DNA of 64,000 bases from JAVVTQ01 sp036653595 (GCA_036653595.1 JAVVTQ010000002.1:22568-86567), one strand, 5' to 3'; shown: positions 1 through 9,088, counted from the first letter of the stretch. The notes: a model not told the origin generated them from the sequence alone. Program-made: numbers and translations.

Positions 1-597
1 GATGCCGGTTTTGAGCGTCACATTGAGGCCCGCCATGACAATTGGTATTCCGCTTTTAAACACTATTTCCGCAGCGGGTGGGTCAACCCAAAAATTGAAC
101 TCGGCAAATGCGGTTCTGTTTCCGCCCTCTGTGCCTCCGCCCATTATATTTATACATTTGATATAGTCCTTGAGGTCCGGGTGATTTTTTATTGCAAGCG
201 CAACGTTTGTCAAAGGTCCGATGGCGACAAGCTCAAGCTCCTTGCCAAATTCCTTTGCCGTATCATAGATAAAATCCCATGCGGGTCTTTTGTCATAATC
301 GCCCTTTGGCTCCGGCAATTTCACGCCCCCCAGGCCGTCAGTGCCGTGTGTTCCCGATGCAAAGATTGTGTTTTTTGTGAGCAGCTGATGCGTGGCGCCC
401 TTTGCGACAGGGCAGTCAATTTTCAAAAACTCGGAAATCTTCAGGGCATTGGGTATGGTGTACTTCGCGGAGACATTTCCGTCAACAGGCGTCAGTCCCA
501 CAATGTTCAGCCTATCGCTCGCCGCTGCCAGCATTATGGCAACCGCATCGTCTATTCCCGGGTCCGTGTCTATTATTATCGGTATTTTTCTGTCCAT
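1..597 (-). CDS. Inosine-uridine preferring nucleoside hydrolase (partial, 3' end outside window)
   Basis: Hydrolyses the N-glycosidic bond of ribonucleosides to free base and ribose in purine/pyrimidine salvage. The first 199 residues are visible. The start ATG at 597 has AGAGGTG six bases upstream. The N-terminus reads IIIDTDPGIDDAV, the calcium-binding aspartate cluster that defines the IUNH family (DTDPGxDDA). Further family patterns are GTHGTDGLGG and GPLTNVA, the latter about residue 110. The C-terminal part with the remaining metal ligand lies beyond base 1. It starts 12 bases after the upstream peptidase gene ends, so the two are probably co-transcribed. The family is certain; the preferred nucleoside is not. 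Confidence 0.95.
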   Translation of the reverse strand, partial: MDRKIPIIIDTDPGIDDAVAIMLAAASDRLNIVGLTPVDGNVSAKYTIPNALKISEFLKIDCPVAKGATHQLLTKNTIFASGTHGTDGLGGVKLPEPKGDYDKRPAWDFIYDTAKEFGKELELVAIGPLTNVALAIKNHPDLKDYIKCINIMGGGTEGGNRTAFAEFNFWVDPPAAEIVFKSGIPIVMAGLNVTLKTGI

Positions 598-609
598 TTA
601 AAGCACCTC

Positions 610-1710
610 TCAAAATCTATTTAATTTAAAATTTTTATCGATTCCATATATAAACCCGCTGACAAGCTCCGACGTAGCGGCGACATCAGCGAGATCACAT
701 ACCTCCTTCGGACTGTGGCTGTATCTGTCCGGCGAACCCATGTCAAGCACAGGGATACCCTCGCCTTCAAGCTGCAGGTAGGCGGTGTCGGACAGGGCGC
801 CGCGCATCGCGCTTCTTTGAAGCGGAATGCCGAGCTCATTTGCCGTGCTCTTGAGCAGCTCTTGCATTCCCTTGTGCGCCACCATTCCGTTGAGCGTCCC
901 TTTACCGTGAAAATTAAAAAGTGTGACGGCGGGGCCGCCGCCGAGCTCCACATTGTTGTATCCGCGCTGGTCAGGCGTGTCTCCCGCTCCGGGTCCCAGC
1001 AGGCATATCGCCATATCTGTCTTCGCCGTGCGCGCCGCAATCATCGCGCCGCGCGCCGAAAATTCCTCCCAAACCGTGCCGACGAGATGCACCGTCGCCC
1101 TTGGCCTTTTCGCCTTGAGGGCGCGCGCAATTTCAATCAGCTGCGACATGCCGACGGAATCGTCGAGATATGTGCCCGCCACGCGGTTGTTGAGCAAATC
1201 AAAGAACACAGGATAATACGCCACCGGACAACCAACCTCTATGCCCAGCCGATGAAGCTCGGCATCGCTCTTTGCGCCTATGTCGATAAAGAGCGACGAC
1301 AGCGCATCGACGTGTTCCTTGTCGGACGCGCTTTGAACATGGTAGGCCTTTGCGCCTATAACACCGTTGTAGTATTTGCCCTCCTCGCTGCCCACAAGCA
1401 CCGGAATGCCCTGGACAAGCTTCTCGGGAACACCGCCCATTCTCTCGACTCTGATGAATCCGTCCGGGTCAAGCCGCCTTATGATAAATCCGATTGTGTC
1501 CATGTGTGCGAACACCATAATTGACGGCGCGTCCTCATCTTGTCCGTCGAAGTCAGCGATGACATTTCCGATTCTGTCAATTGTCACGCGGTCGGCAAGA
1601 CTTTTCATGTCGTCAAAAAGGCGAACGGCCATCTCCTTTTCATATCCCGAAACGCGCGTTATCGACGCATATGTGCGCAGCGTTTCTCTCAAATCATTGT
1701 AATCGGGCAT
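610..1710 (-). CDS. M42 family metallopeptidase-like protein
   Basis: 366 aa, the usual length of M42 aminopeptidases/endoglucanase-M proteins, which are cytoplasmic di-metal enzymes that trim peptides. Metal and catalytic motifs can be followed in order: AHMDTIG (about residue 68), TYLDDSVGM (bridging Asp), TVWEEFSARGA (catalytic and metal Glu pair) and YSHSPKEV near the C-terminus (last metal His). The first motif is normally HxDExG; here the Glu is Thr. The ATG at 1710 has AGGAGG six bases upstream. It heads a two-gene unit with the nucleoside hydrolase. The fold is well supported; the substrate is unknown and need not be a peptide. Confidence 0.88.
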   Translation of the reverse strand: MPDYNDLRETLRTYASITRVSGYEKEMAVRLFDDMKSLADRVTIDRIGNVIADFDGQDEDAPSIMVFAHMDTIGFIIRRLDPDGFIRVERMGGVPEKLVQGIPVLVGSEEGKYYNGVIGAKAYHVQSASDKEHVDALSSLFIDIGAKSDAELHRLGIEVGCPVAYYPVFFDLLNNRVAGTYLDDSVGMSQLIEIARALKAKRPRATVHLVGTVWEEFSARGAMIAARTAKTDMAICLLGPGAGDTPDQRGYNNVELGGGPAVTLFNFHGKGTLNGMVAHKGMQELLKSTANELGIPLQRSAMRGALSDTAYLQLEGEGIPVLDMGSPDRYSHSPKEVCDLADVAATSELVSGFIYGIDKNFKLNRF

Positions 1711-1834
1711 TGCAGTCCTCCTGTGTAATACGAAGCATTTCGTCGAAAAGGCCTCTGCGCTCTTCGCTTTCGAGCTTGCATAAAAGCGATATTGGACTTC
1801 ATTTTGATATTTAACCGATTTATATAATAACTAT

Positions 1835-1863
1835 ATTTTAGCAGATGCAAGCAATGTTTACAA
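1835..1863 (-). promoter_or_regulatory. Sigma-A-like promoter for the peptidase/nucleoside hydrolase unit
   Basis: On the minus strand a -35 TTGTAA (1858-1863) and a -10 TAAAAT (1835-1840) are separated by exactly 17 bases, about 125 bases upstream of the start at 1710. Prediction by eye only. Confidence 0.5.
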
Positions 1864-1951
1864 TTCATATATAATTTTTTCTTCATGTTTGGTGGCGAAT
1901 CGGGGTGTGTTTGTTGTATAATCTAACCGAAAGGCACAGCAAGGTGAATTC

Positions 1952-3472
1952 ATGCGTAAATATTATTTGGGAATTGACGGCGGCACAACGGGTCTTCGCG
2001 CCGGGATATACGGCAGCGATGGGGCCAGGATTGCTTTTTGTTCGACCGCTTACCCCACGCGCCACGACAAGCCGGGCTTCGCGGAGCAGTCGCCGGAGGA
2101 CTGGCTCACCGCAATGCGAAAAAGCATTTCGGGAGCTATGGAAAGCGCAAAGGTGCGCGCAGACGAAATAATTGCAATGTGCACCGACACCACAAGCTGC
2201 AGTGTACTGCTCTGCAAGAGGGACGGGACCCCGGTGCGCGACTGCCTCATATGGATGGATGTGCGCGCCGCAAAGCAGAGCGAGTACATAAACAGAGTGA
2301 CGGCAGAGCACCTCAGCCCCGAATGGATGCCGGCCAAACTCATGTGGCTTCGCGACAATGAGCCTCAAAATTATGCGGACGCCGAAATTTTCTGCGAATA
2401 TCAGGACTTCCTCACATATAAGCTCACGGGAAAGTGGAGCATCAATATAAATAACGCCGTAAACTGGGGCTACAACGCCGAGCTCGGCGGTTTTTCGACA
2501 AGTTTTTATGATAAAATCAATATGTCAGATGCCATCTCAAAATTTCCCGCCGACAGCGTTTTTGCCGTTGGCGATGCTGTTGGCTATGTGACAGAAGAGG
2601 CTGCGCTGAGCTTCGGACTCGACACCGGAATTCTTGTCGCAAGCGGGGGCATAGACAGTTCCATCGGAATTTTGGGAATGGGAATTTGTGAGTCAGGTCA
2701 GCTTGCGCTCATCACGGGAAGCAGCAATCTCGCCATGCTTCTCACAAAAAAGCCCCTCTTCAATAAAGACGGCGTCAATTCAGGACCGCACCACCTCATA
2801 CACGGCTTTTATACCGATTACCGCGGGCAGTCCTCCTCCGGCTCTGCAATAAGCTGGTTTAAACGGGAGTTTTGCCGCGACCTTGACAGCAAGACGGCCT
2901 ACCGAACGCTCGACAGTGAAGCTTCCGGGATTCCCATCGGCTGCGAGGGGCTTTTGGTGCTCGACTATTTTCAGGGCAATCGCCACCCCTATCTCGACGG
3001 AGACGTTCGCGCAATGATATATGGCCTCTCACTCTCGCACACGCGCAGCCACGTATACCGCGCGTTTCTTGAGGGTGTCTGCTTTGGCACAGCACACCTT
3101 CTGCGGCAATTTGCCGACGCGGGCTGTCCTGTGAGCGAAATCACCGTTGCCGGCGGCTTTGCCAACAGCCGTCTGCTGCTCTCCATTCTTGCGGATATCT
3201 GCGCCATACCGGTGAAGATTCCGGGTGACTTGGAGGCGCCGTGTCTCGGTTCGGCCATCGCTGCCGCTGTAGCCGCAAAAACATATAAAGACCTGCCAAA
3301 AGCCGTGCGAGCGATGACAAAGCCGGCGTTCACCGTTCTTCCAAACAGCGAAAACCATGCAAAATATGAACTTCTGTTCGCGCAGTACCTCAAAACATAC
3401 CCCGAGCTTCGCGATTATTTTGGGGAGTGCAAGGAAGTTTTTGATTCTATAGCGGGCGAGGTGATCGGATGA
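1952..3472 (+). CDS. FGGY family carbohydrate kinase
   Basis: 506 aa, full length for the family. Uses ATP to phosphorylate a sugar, ketose or polyol in the cytoplasm. The N-terminal phosphate-1 loop is YYLGIDGGTTGLRAG (residues 4-18). WMDVRA near residue 107 matches the family WxDxRA motif, GGIDSSIG near 230 carries the likely catalytic base Asp, and a glycine-rich ATPase segment (VAGGFANS) follows near 405. The GxxDxxxG pattern is closer to ribulokinase-type members than to glycerol kinase. The ATG at 1952 has AAGGTG upstream. The next gene starts inside its last codons (ATGA overlap), an odd pairing with tRNA maturation. No transporter or sugar regulator adjoins it, so the substrate is open. 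Confidence 0.92.
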   Translation: MRKYYLGIDGGTTGLRAGIYGSDGARIAFCSTAYPTRHDKPGFAEQSPEDWLTAMRKSISGAMESAKVRADEIIAMCTDTTSCSVLLCKRDGTPVRDCLIWMDVRAAKQSEYINRVTAEHLSPEWMPAKLMWLRDNEPQNYADAEIFCEYQDFLTYKLTGKWSININNAVNWGYNAELGGFSTSFYDKINMSDAISKFPADSVFAVGDAVGYVTEEAALSFGLDTGILVASGGIDSSIGILGMGICESGQLALITGSSNLAMLLTKKPLFNKDGVNSGPHHLIHGFYTDYRGQSSSGSAISWFKREFCRDLDSKTAYRTLDSEASGIPIGCEGLLVLDYFQGNRHPYLDGDVRAMIYGLSLSHTRSHVYRAFLEGVCFGTAHLLRQFADAGCPVSEITVAGGFANSRLLLSILADICAIPVKIPGDLEAPCLGSAIAAAVAAKTYKDLPKAVRAMTKPAFTVLPNSENHAKYELLFAQYLKTYPELRDYFGECKEVFDSIAGEVIG

Positions 3473-4800
3473 ATCTGCCCGAAAGCGTGTTGACTGCGCT
3501 GAATCGGCTTGAAAAAAGCGGACACAGCGCCTACGTCGTCGGCGGCTCTGTCCGCGACGCACTGCTAGGCCATATTCCAAATGACTATGACATATGCACG
3601 AGCGCACGCGCTGCGCAGATAAGGGAAGTCTTTTCCGACTGCAAAACCATCGATATCGGCGCCAAATTCGGAACCATAAAGGTGTTCATAGACGGCCTTG
3701 CAATTGAAATCACCACATACCGCCGCGAGCTTGGATATACCGATTCGAGGCACCCGGACAGCGTCGTATTTTCCGACGATGTCTCCGACGATTTGTCGCG
3801 CCGCGATTTTACGGCAAATGCCGTCGCCTACAATCCCGAGTGCGGTTATGTCGACCCCTTCGGCGGCATTCGCGACATCAAGCGGCATGTGCTGCGAGCT
3901 GTGGGAAACCCCACAGAGCGATTTTTTGAGGATGCGCTGCGAATCATGCGCGCCGCCCGTTTCTGTGCGACTCTCGGCTTTTCCATGGAGCCAAAAACGC
4001 GCGCAGCGGCGATATACGCAAGAAATTCTCTGAAAAACATATCGGCCGAGCGAATTCGCGACGAGCTTTCAAAATTTATAGTCACAAAAAAAGCCGGTGA
4101 TCGTCTGCGCGAGTACAAGCAGATATTCTTTGTGATAATTCCTGAGCTTGCCTTATGTGACGGCTTTGCTCAGAACAACCCGAACCACTGCTTTGACGTT
4201 TTCGGCCACATCTGCGAAACCGTCAACCGCGTCGCGCCCACTCTTCTTTTGCGGCTTACAGCGCTTCTTCACGACATCGCAAAGCCCGACTGCTACTCCT
4301 ACACGGATGGGCGGGGCCGATTTTTGGGGCATATGGAAAAAAGCGCATCGCTCACACATGACATTCTCACGCGGCTTCGCTATCCCGGCGTGCTCGTCGC
4401 GCGCGTGACAAAGCTCGTCAACGACCACGACCGCCCATATGATTCCTCCCCCGAAACAGCTCGCTACTGGCTGGGCAAAATGGGGCGCGAGGATATTTTT
4501 AACCTACTCAAGCTCAAGCGTGCCGACTGCTTGGCACATGACAAGAGCTACCACAACAGGCTGCGAAACCTGACGTCCTTTGACAAGGCCATCCGAAAGG
4601 TGCTCTTTTCCAACGAGTGCTACAAGCTGCCAATGCTCGCTTTAAATGGCGACGACCTGCTGCTCATGTGCAAAAAAGACGGCAGGCTTGTCGGAGAAAC
4701 GCTCGAATATCTGCTCTCTGAGGTCATCCACAGCCGTGCTGCGAACGACAAGGAAACGCTTTTGCGGCTGGCCGAAAAATACATATCGAAAGGAAACTGA
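3469..4800 (+). CDS. CCA tRNA nucleotidyltransferase with HD domain
   Basis: 443 aa. Adds or repairs the 3' CCA end of tRNAs. The class II polymerase-beta-like head is intact: GGSVRDALLG (residues 22-31), DYDICTSA with the two metal-binding Asp, RRDFTANAVAY, and EDALRIMRAARF for the helical neck. A C-terminal HD domain follows (LLHDIAKP near residue 265), as in the Clostridium/Bacillus HD-type CCA enzymes. Start and upstream stop overlap by four bases (ATGA) with GAGGTG ahead, so translation is probably coupled to the kinase. The cyclophilin gene begins one base after its stop. Confidence 0.94.
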   Translation: MNLPESVLTALNRLEKSGHSAYVVGGSVRDALLGHIPNDYDICTSARAAQIREVFSDCKTIDIGAKFGTIKVFIDGLAIEITTYRRELGYTDSRHPDSVVFSDDVSDDLSRRDFTANAVAYNPECGYVDPFGGIRDIKRHVLRAVGNPTERFFEDALRIMRAARFCATLGFSMEPKTRAAAIYARNSLKNISAERIRDELSKFIVTKKAGDRLREYKQIFFVIIPELALCDGFAQNNPNHCFDVFGHICETVNRVAPTLLLRLTALLHDIAKPDCYSYTDGRGRFLGHMEKSASLTHDILTRLRYPGVLVARVTKLVNDHDRPYDSSPETARYWLGKMGREDIFNLLKLKRADCLAHDKSYHNRLRNLTSFDKAIRKVLFSNECYKLPMLALNGDDLLLMCKKDGRLVGETLEYLLSEVIHSRAANDKETLLRLAEKYISKGN

Positions 4801-4801
4801 C

Positions 4802-5275
4802 ATGGTAGTAATCGAAATGGAGAACGGCGAGAAAATCGAACTGGAGCTTTACCCCGAGGCTGCTCCTTTAACGGTCAAGAATTTTCTGGAGCTTGTCTCC
4901 CACGGCTTTTACGATGGCCTGTGCTTTCATCGTGTGATAGCGGATTTTATGATTCAAGGAGGCTGCCCGGACGGAACGGGGATGGGTGGCAGCGGGACGA
5001 ATATCAAGGGTGAGTTTGCGCTCAACGGAATAAAGAACGACATAAAGCACGAGCGAGGCGTCATATCCATGGCGCGCTCCTCCAGCCCAAATTCCGCAAG
5101 CTCGCAGTTTTTCATCATGCACAAGGATTCACCGCATCTGGACGGTTCCTATGCCGCATTCGGCAAAGTGACCGAGGGTATGGATATAGTCGATGAAATC
5201 GCGGCTGTAGCCGTTGACCGCAATGACCGTCCGAAGACGCCGCAGATTATGAAACGCGTCTACTACAAGGAGTAA
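4802..5275 (+). CDS. Cyclophilin-type peptidyl-prolyl cis-trans isomerase
   Basis: 157 aa, single-domain cytoplasmic cyclophilin that catalyses proline isomerisation during folding. Conserved active-site segments are FHRVIADFMIQGG (catalytic Arg and Phe/Met/Gln), GMGGSG, SSQFFIM and HLDGSYAAFGKV. The reading frame is open further upstream inside cca, but the start at 4802 is preferred because MVVIEMENG begins the usual cyclophilin strand, AAGGAA lies just upstream, and it follows the cca stop by one base. No signal peptide. Last gene of a three-gene unit closed by a hairpin at 5310. Confidence 0.94.
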   Translation: MVVIEMENGEKIELELYPEAAPLTVKNFLELVSHGFYDGLCFHRVIADFMIQGGCPDGTGMGGSGTNIKGEFALNGIKNDIKHERGVISMARSSSPNSASSQFFIMHKDSPHLDGSYAAFGKVTEGMDIVDEIAAVAVDRNDRPKTPQIMKRVYYKE

Positions 5276-5309
5276 TCAAAATTGTCGGGACCTTTGTCTC
5301 GCGCAATTT

Positions 5310-5342
5310 GCCGTTGCCTCGTGTATATCACGCGGCAACGGC
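5310..5342 (+). terminator. Intrinsic terminator between convergent genes
   Basis: GCCGTTGCC and GGCAACGGC form a 9-bp stem, extended inside by CGTG/CACG, followed by TGTTTTT. It closes the kinase-cca-cyclophilin unit and may also serve the DUF421 gene ending at 5384 on the other strand. Confidence 0.8.
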
Positions 5343-5383
5343 TGTTTTTATACGGCTTTGTTTTTGAGATAAAACGATGTGGG

Positions 5384-6088
5384 CTATATGAAAATTTTTC
5401 GCTCGTCATCCTTTTTTTGCCTCTCATACACGGTCAGCTCATTGTCTCTCCCGCATGTGGCGAGCATTACCTCTTCAAGCCCAACGCCCTCAAGCGCGAG
5501 GTTTGTCATCAGCCATTTTTCATTTTTTCCCGCGTTCTTCAAGCAGTCCTCCAGGATTTTTCCGTCAATTACAACGTTATACAGCACCTCCGACTTCTCG
5601 GGGGTAAGGTTCAAATCCTTTGGAGTTGCGGGTCTGTCGCTGCTTTTTGGCAAAAAGCTTATCTTTCCGTTGGTTTCAAGCACAGCCGTCTCAATCTCGC
5701 AAAGGTCAAAGTAGCCCTCATAGCGCGCATGCATCAAGAACTCATTGATATCGAGCTTCGCGTGTGCCAGATTCCTATCGAGAATTTTGCCCTTTTCAAA
5801 TATGATAAGCGGTTTTCCCTCCACAAGAACGCGCAGCTTTATTGACTTGTTTGTGGCTATGGAGATGAGCGCCGCGGCAAGTGCATACACCGTCATTGCA
5901 ATGAGCGGCGGCAAAAAGTCCTTTCCCCCGCAAAGTGCAAATTCGGCCGCGATTGAGCCTATTGTTATTCCGTTGATATAGTCAAAAAAAGAAAGCTGTG
6001 AAATCTGGCGGCTCCCCATGATTTTTGCCAGTAAAAATAAAACAATTATCGAGCAAAGTGCGCTAAGCGCAACTCTAAGATATTCCAT
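5384..6088 (-). CDS. DUF421 (YetF/YcaP family) membrane protein
   Basis: 234 aa. Three N-terminal membrane segments (about residues 4-24, 35-55 and 60-80) are followed by a soluble alpha/beta domain, the layout of the DUF421/YetF family. Family features seen are GSRQISQLSFFDYINGITIG between the first two helices and LDINEFLMHARYEGYFDL in the soluble part. YetF-like proteins occur widely in Bacillota, some linked to spore or envelope stress, but no biochemical role is established. The gene is alone and divergent from the SIS-domain gene. Start at 6088 has a GAGGAAGGG box upstream. Confidence 0.88.
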   Translation of the reverse strand: MEYLRVALSALCSIIVLFLLAKIMGSRQISQLSFFDYINGITIGSIAAEFALCGGKDFLPPLIAMTVYALAAALISIATNKSIKLRVLVEGKPLIIFEKGKILDRNLAHAKLDINEFLMHARYEGYFDLCEIETAVLETNGKISFLPKSSDRPATPKDLNLTPEKSEVLYNVVIDGKILEDCLKNAGKNEKWLMTNLALEGVGLEEVMLATCGRDNELTVYERQKKDDERKIFI

Positions 6089-6201
6089 CGAAACACATCC
6101 CTTCCTCTATATTTTTCTCGCGACTTCTCATTTTATTCCCGCGTATCGGCGAATGCGCCCATAGCATGCTTTTTTATAAATCCGCGCATGACCCCTTAGG
6201 C

Positions 6202-6230
6202 TTGATTGTTTTGGTCATATGTAATAGAAT
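6202..6230 (+). promoter_or_regulatory. Promoter for the SIS-domain gene
   Basis: TTGATT (6202-6207), 17 bases, TAGAAT (6225-6230); start codon about 30 bases on. Sigma-A-like, by eye. Confidence 0.55.
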
Positions 6231-6258
6231 AAATATAAAAAGTGGAGAGGTATTTATT

Positions 6259-7008
6259 ATGAAAGCATGGAAAAGCTACCTGAGCGGCATTCTCGACATC
6301 GAAAAAAAGATTGAGAATCAGGAATCGCCAAATATTCTAAAGGCCGCAAAGCTCATGGCCGATGTGACGGAAAGAGGCGGACTTATTTATGCCTTCGGCT
6401 GCGGGCACTCCCACATAGTAATAGAGGACGCGTTTTGGCGCGCAGCAACGCCCTGCAACTTTGTTGCCCTGACAGAGCCCAGCACCATAGGAACCTTTGA
6501 AGTGACAAAAAGCTATCTTATGGAGAATACATATGATGTCGGTCGGCACGTTGTCGATTACCACAGAATCACCGAAAATGACTGCCTGATTGTCGTCTCC
6601 AATTCCGGAAACAACATCGCCCCCGTCGACGCTTGCATCCGTGCAAAAGAAAAGGGCATTCCCACCATCGCGATAACATCTGTCGAATATGCCAACTGGC
6701 TCACAACAAAGCACAAGGCGGGTGTCAAATTAAAGGACATCGCCGACATTGTTGTTGACAACTGCACGCCGATAGGCGATGCACTCGTCGATATAGAGGG
6801 GTTCCCGATGAAAGTAGGAAGCAGCAGCACAATACCGATGGTTCTTATTCTCAATATGCTGCTCACCGAAATGGTGGAGATTTTGGTCGAAAAGGGTTTT
6901 GAGCCGGATGTCTATTATAACGGACACCTTGCATTTATGGACAAAGATATTGCAAAGCACAACGATGACATGGTCGATAAGTACTTTTATCGCGTGAGAA
7001 ATCTATAA
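6259..7008 (+). CDS. SIS domain protein (UPF0309-like sugar-phosphate isomerase/binding)
   Basis: 249 aa. One SIS (sugar isomerase) fold: GLIYAFGCGHSHIVIED near residues 43-59 and VVSNSGNNIAPVDA near 113-126 are the two sugar-phosphate-binding loops, with the SxSG-type Ser/Asn pattern. The size and the GFPMKVGSSSTIP segment fit the UPF0309 group of SIS proteins. SIS proteins isomerise, deglycosylate or sense phosphosugars. No HTH domain is present, so an enzyme or binding role is likelier than a regulator. ATG at 6259 follows GGAGAGG; the longer frame upstream lies in the promoter. Monocistronic. Confidence 0.88.
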   Translation: MKAWKSYLSGILDIEKKIENQESPNILKAAKLMADVTERGGLIYAFGCGHSHIVIEDAFWRAATPCNFVALTEPSTIGTFEVTKSYLMENTYDVGRHVVDYHRITENDCLIVVSNSGNNIAPVDACIRAKEKGIPTIAITSVEYANWLTTKHKAGVKLKDIADIVVDNCTPIGDALVDIEGFPMKVGSSSTIPMVLILNMLLTEMVEILVEKGFEPDVYYNGHLAFMDKDIAKHNDDMVDKYFYRVRNL

Positions 7009-7316
7009 GGCTCAATATAGCAGGCCGCCGAGCCGCGTATCTCAAAAAACAACACAGCCAAAAGACAAAGCACCCGCCAAAAATGCTCTCCATTTTTGGC
7101 GGGTGCTTTGTCTTGCACATGGCTATTGCGATTTTCGAAATAACTTGTGTTTTGCGTTTTGCTTTGCAGCGTTGCATTATGCACTATTATTGTTTTTATG
7201 AGCATCCGATTCCCTGTTTCGTGTTTACTTTGCGGTGTTCACATGTTATTATAATATATTAGATTACATCAATGCGGTATTTTTATGCTGCACATCAATA
7301 ACCTGGAGGATGGCGT
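7009..7316. other. Intergenic region with long hairpin and promoter-like AT stretch
   Basis: 308 bases without a gene. It holds the 24-bp perfect hairpin at 7062-7114 and a TATAAT at 7250-7255. No convincing -35 at normal spacing was found. No small ORF stood out. Confidence 0.5.
7062..7114. terminator. Very long perfect hairpin (24-bp stem, CTCTC loop)
   Basis: Bases 7062-7085 and 7091-7114 are perfect reverse complements; the arms carry AAAGCACCCGCC and GGCGGGTGCTTT. It lies just after the SIS gene, so a terminator role is likely. However, the stem is much longer than needed and no strong T run follows it; the T-rich part is inside the stem. Confidence 0.6.
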
Positions 7317-9020
7317 TTGAATTCACAAGAAAAAATTGCGGCTGCCGAGCGTTTTAATTGTTCGCCGTCTCTTCTTTGGCGCGTTCTCACCGATTACGCA
7401 AGCTACAAGAGCTGGTTTGGTTTTCCCGAGACCGAGGAGCTTTTGCCGCTTGACACGGCTTTTTGTGTCGGCGCAAAAATGAATTTTAAAAACAGCACAT
7501 CCACACGCGTTATAACGAGCCTTGTGACGGAAAGGGAACTTTCCATCAGCAGCAGCTGCGAATGTGTGGCGCTTTCAATAAAACCCGTGGACGATTCCTC
7601 CTGCGACGTTTTTCTTTCCGTCGCCGGGGTGTCGGCCAAAAAAGCAGCGCCCAGTATATGTGCGCTTGTTTTGTCGCGTCTTCGAGACACTGCGGCCGCC
7701 TACAAAAGCACATATGCTGCAAAAAAAAGCCCTGCGCCCCCTGCAAAGCGCAGGCGAATAAGGGACGAAATTGTGTCGGCGATGATGCTGGGCTATAAGA
7801 CGCCGCTAAACGCAGACAGCACTGTCGCCTTTGAGCAGACAATCGAAAACACCGAGACTGACGTGGTGCTTCCGAGAATTGCGTCGGTGGTCGCTGCCAT
7901 TATGGCCTTTTTCCTTCTCACTGTTATATCCTCAACCTTTCTTTTTGAGCGCAGCGATGTGGTGCCCTCGTCGGGGCTGTCCGTCACACAAAGTGACGGA
8001 GTTAACATAATAAATGCCGAGCGCATTTATATAGGACAACCAATGATAGAGCTTGAAATGATGCTGGGATGCCGCGGAATTCACGTTGAGGCAAACAGAT
8101 ACCGCTACTCCTCAACAAATGAGGCCGGAGACGGCACGCCACTTGAACTCATTGAGGTTGTGTATGACAGCAACGGGACCGTCAGACGTGCCGGCTACAC
8201 AGACATCGCGCTGTCACACGTCAAAAACGAAATTACACTGAGGGATATCAACAACTTCATCTCTCCGAGCATGACGATACCGGAAATCATTGAAATTGTG
8301 GGACGCGCTCCGAGTGCCTTTTGGATCGATAAGAGCGCGGTAACCACAATTCTGTTCGGCGCCTATGATGTGTCAGGTGAGCTTTTCAGCCAAAACGCAC
8401 GTTCAGAGCTTGTTGTCAGGCTCAATAGTGCGAATATTTCGACAAGCGCCGATTTTTATCTCGCCTATGACTTGGACAATCCACTTCATGTCTCAGAGCT
8501 GAGTGACAACCAAAAGCTGCAATACTCCACCATTTCGCAGTATAAGGAAGACCTCGCCATGTACGAGCGCGTCTTTCTTATCCTCGGAAAAGAGCGCAGC
8601 AGCGTAGACGCGGCGCTGCCCACAAGAAATATCGAATATCTCCCGGATTTTTACGGCGTTCGGTGCAGCTACGGTTTTCAGAGCAGCATCACCGCTGCGG
8701 ACAACCCTCGCTTTGTATTTGACGTTTTATATCATGACGATGACATAGCGCAGCGGGTTACCTTTAAAAACAATGTCTTGTGCAAAAACGCCGGGACGCT
8801 TAAAAAGCCCGAAAGCTATAAGCTTCGCGAGGGGATGACGCTCTTCGAGGTGTATTCGGAGCTTGGCGTTCTCCCCACATATGCGCAGTACAGCCCTGAC
8901 AGACTCGTGCTTTGTTTTGGCGCAGAGATAGGCAACTTCAAAGCCGAAACCCGCAATTACCAGCTTGCCATCACTTTTGGCTCTGACGAAAAAGTCATTT
9001 CGTATTCATACTATGACTGA
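7317..9020 (+). CDS. Membrane protein: SRPBCC-like domain, one TM, extracellular repeat modules
   Basis: 567 aa; no named family recognised. Residues about 1-130 resemble an SRPBCC/START-like lipid-binding fold (a VLTDYASYKSWFG segment early, a mixed beta core, then a long C-terminal helix). A basic linker (AKRRRIRD) precedes one TM helix at about 187-209, giving an N-in, C-out layout. The outer part repeats a short pattern, Ile/Leu-x-x-x-Met-x-Ile/Leu-x-Glu-(Met/Ile/Val)-x-x-x-Leu/Val-Gly, at about 238, 315 and 517, reminiscent of BamE/BLIP-type modules. The start is TTG at 7317, six bases after GGAGGA. Its paralogue follows 68 bases downstream. Function unknown. Confidence 0.75.
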   Translation: MNSQEKIAAAERFNCSPSLLWRVLTDYASYKSWFGFPETEELLPLDTAFCVGAKMNFKNSTSTRVITSLVTERELSISSSCECVALSIKPVDDSSCDVFLSVAGVSAKKAAPSICALVLSRLRDTAAAYKSTYAAKKSPAPPAKRRRIRDEIVSAMMLGYKTPLNADSTVAFEQTIENTETDVVLPRIASVVAAIMAFFLLTVISSTFLFERSDVVPSSGLSVTQSDGVNIINAERIYIGQPMIELEMMLGCRGIHVEANRYRYSSTNEAGDGTPLELIEVVYDSNGTVRRAGYTDIALSHVKNEITLRDINNFISPSMTIPEIIEIVGRAPSAFWIDKSAVTTILFGAYDVSGELFSQNARSELVVRLNSANISTSADFYLAYDLDNPLHVSELSDNQKLQYSTISQYKEDLAMYERVFLILGKERSSVDAALPTRNIEYLPDFYGVRCSYGFQSSITAADNPRFVFDVLYHDDDIAQRVTFKNNVLCKNAGTLKKPESYKLREGMTLFEVYSELGVLPTYAQYSPDRLVLCFGAEIGNFKAETRNYQLAITFGSDEKVISYSYYD

Positions 9021-9088
9021 TTATTTTTTATTTGCCGCAAATACTAAATACGCCGTGGTAAAAGCGGCACTTATGAGGATTTGAGAAA

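Noticed and set aside
715..1524. Long plus-strand frame of 269 codons opposite the M42 gene
   Set aside because: It lies antisense to a clearly recognised protein and has no binding site or domain; a typical shadow frame.
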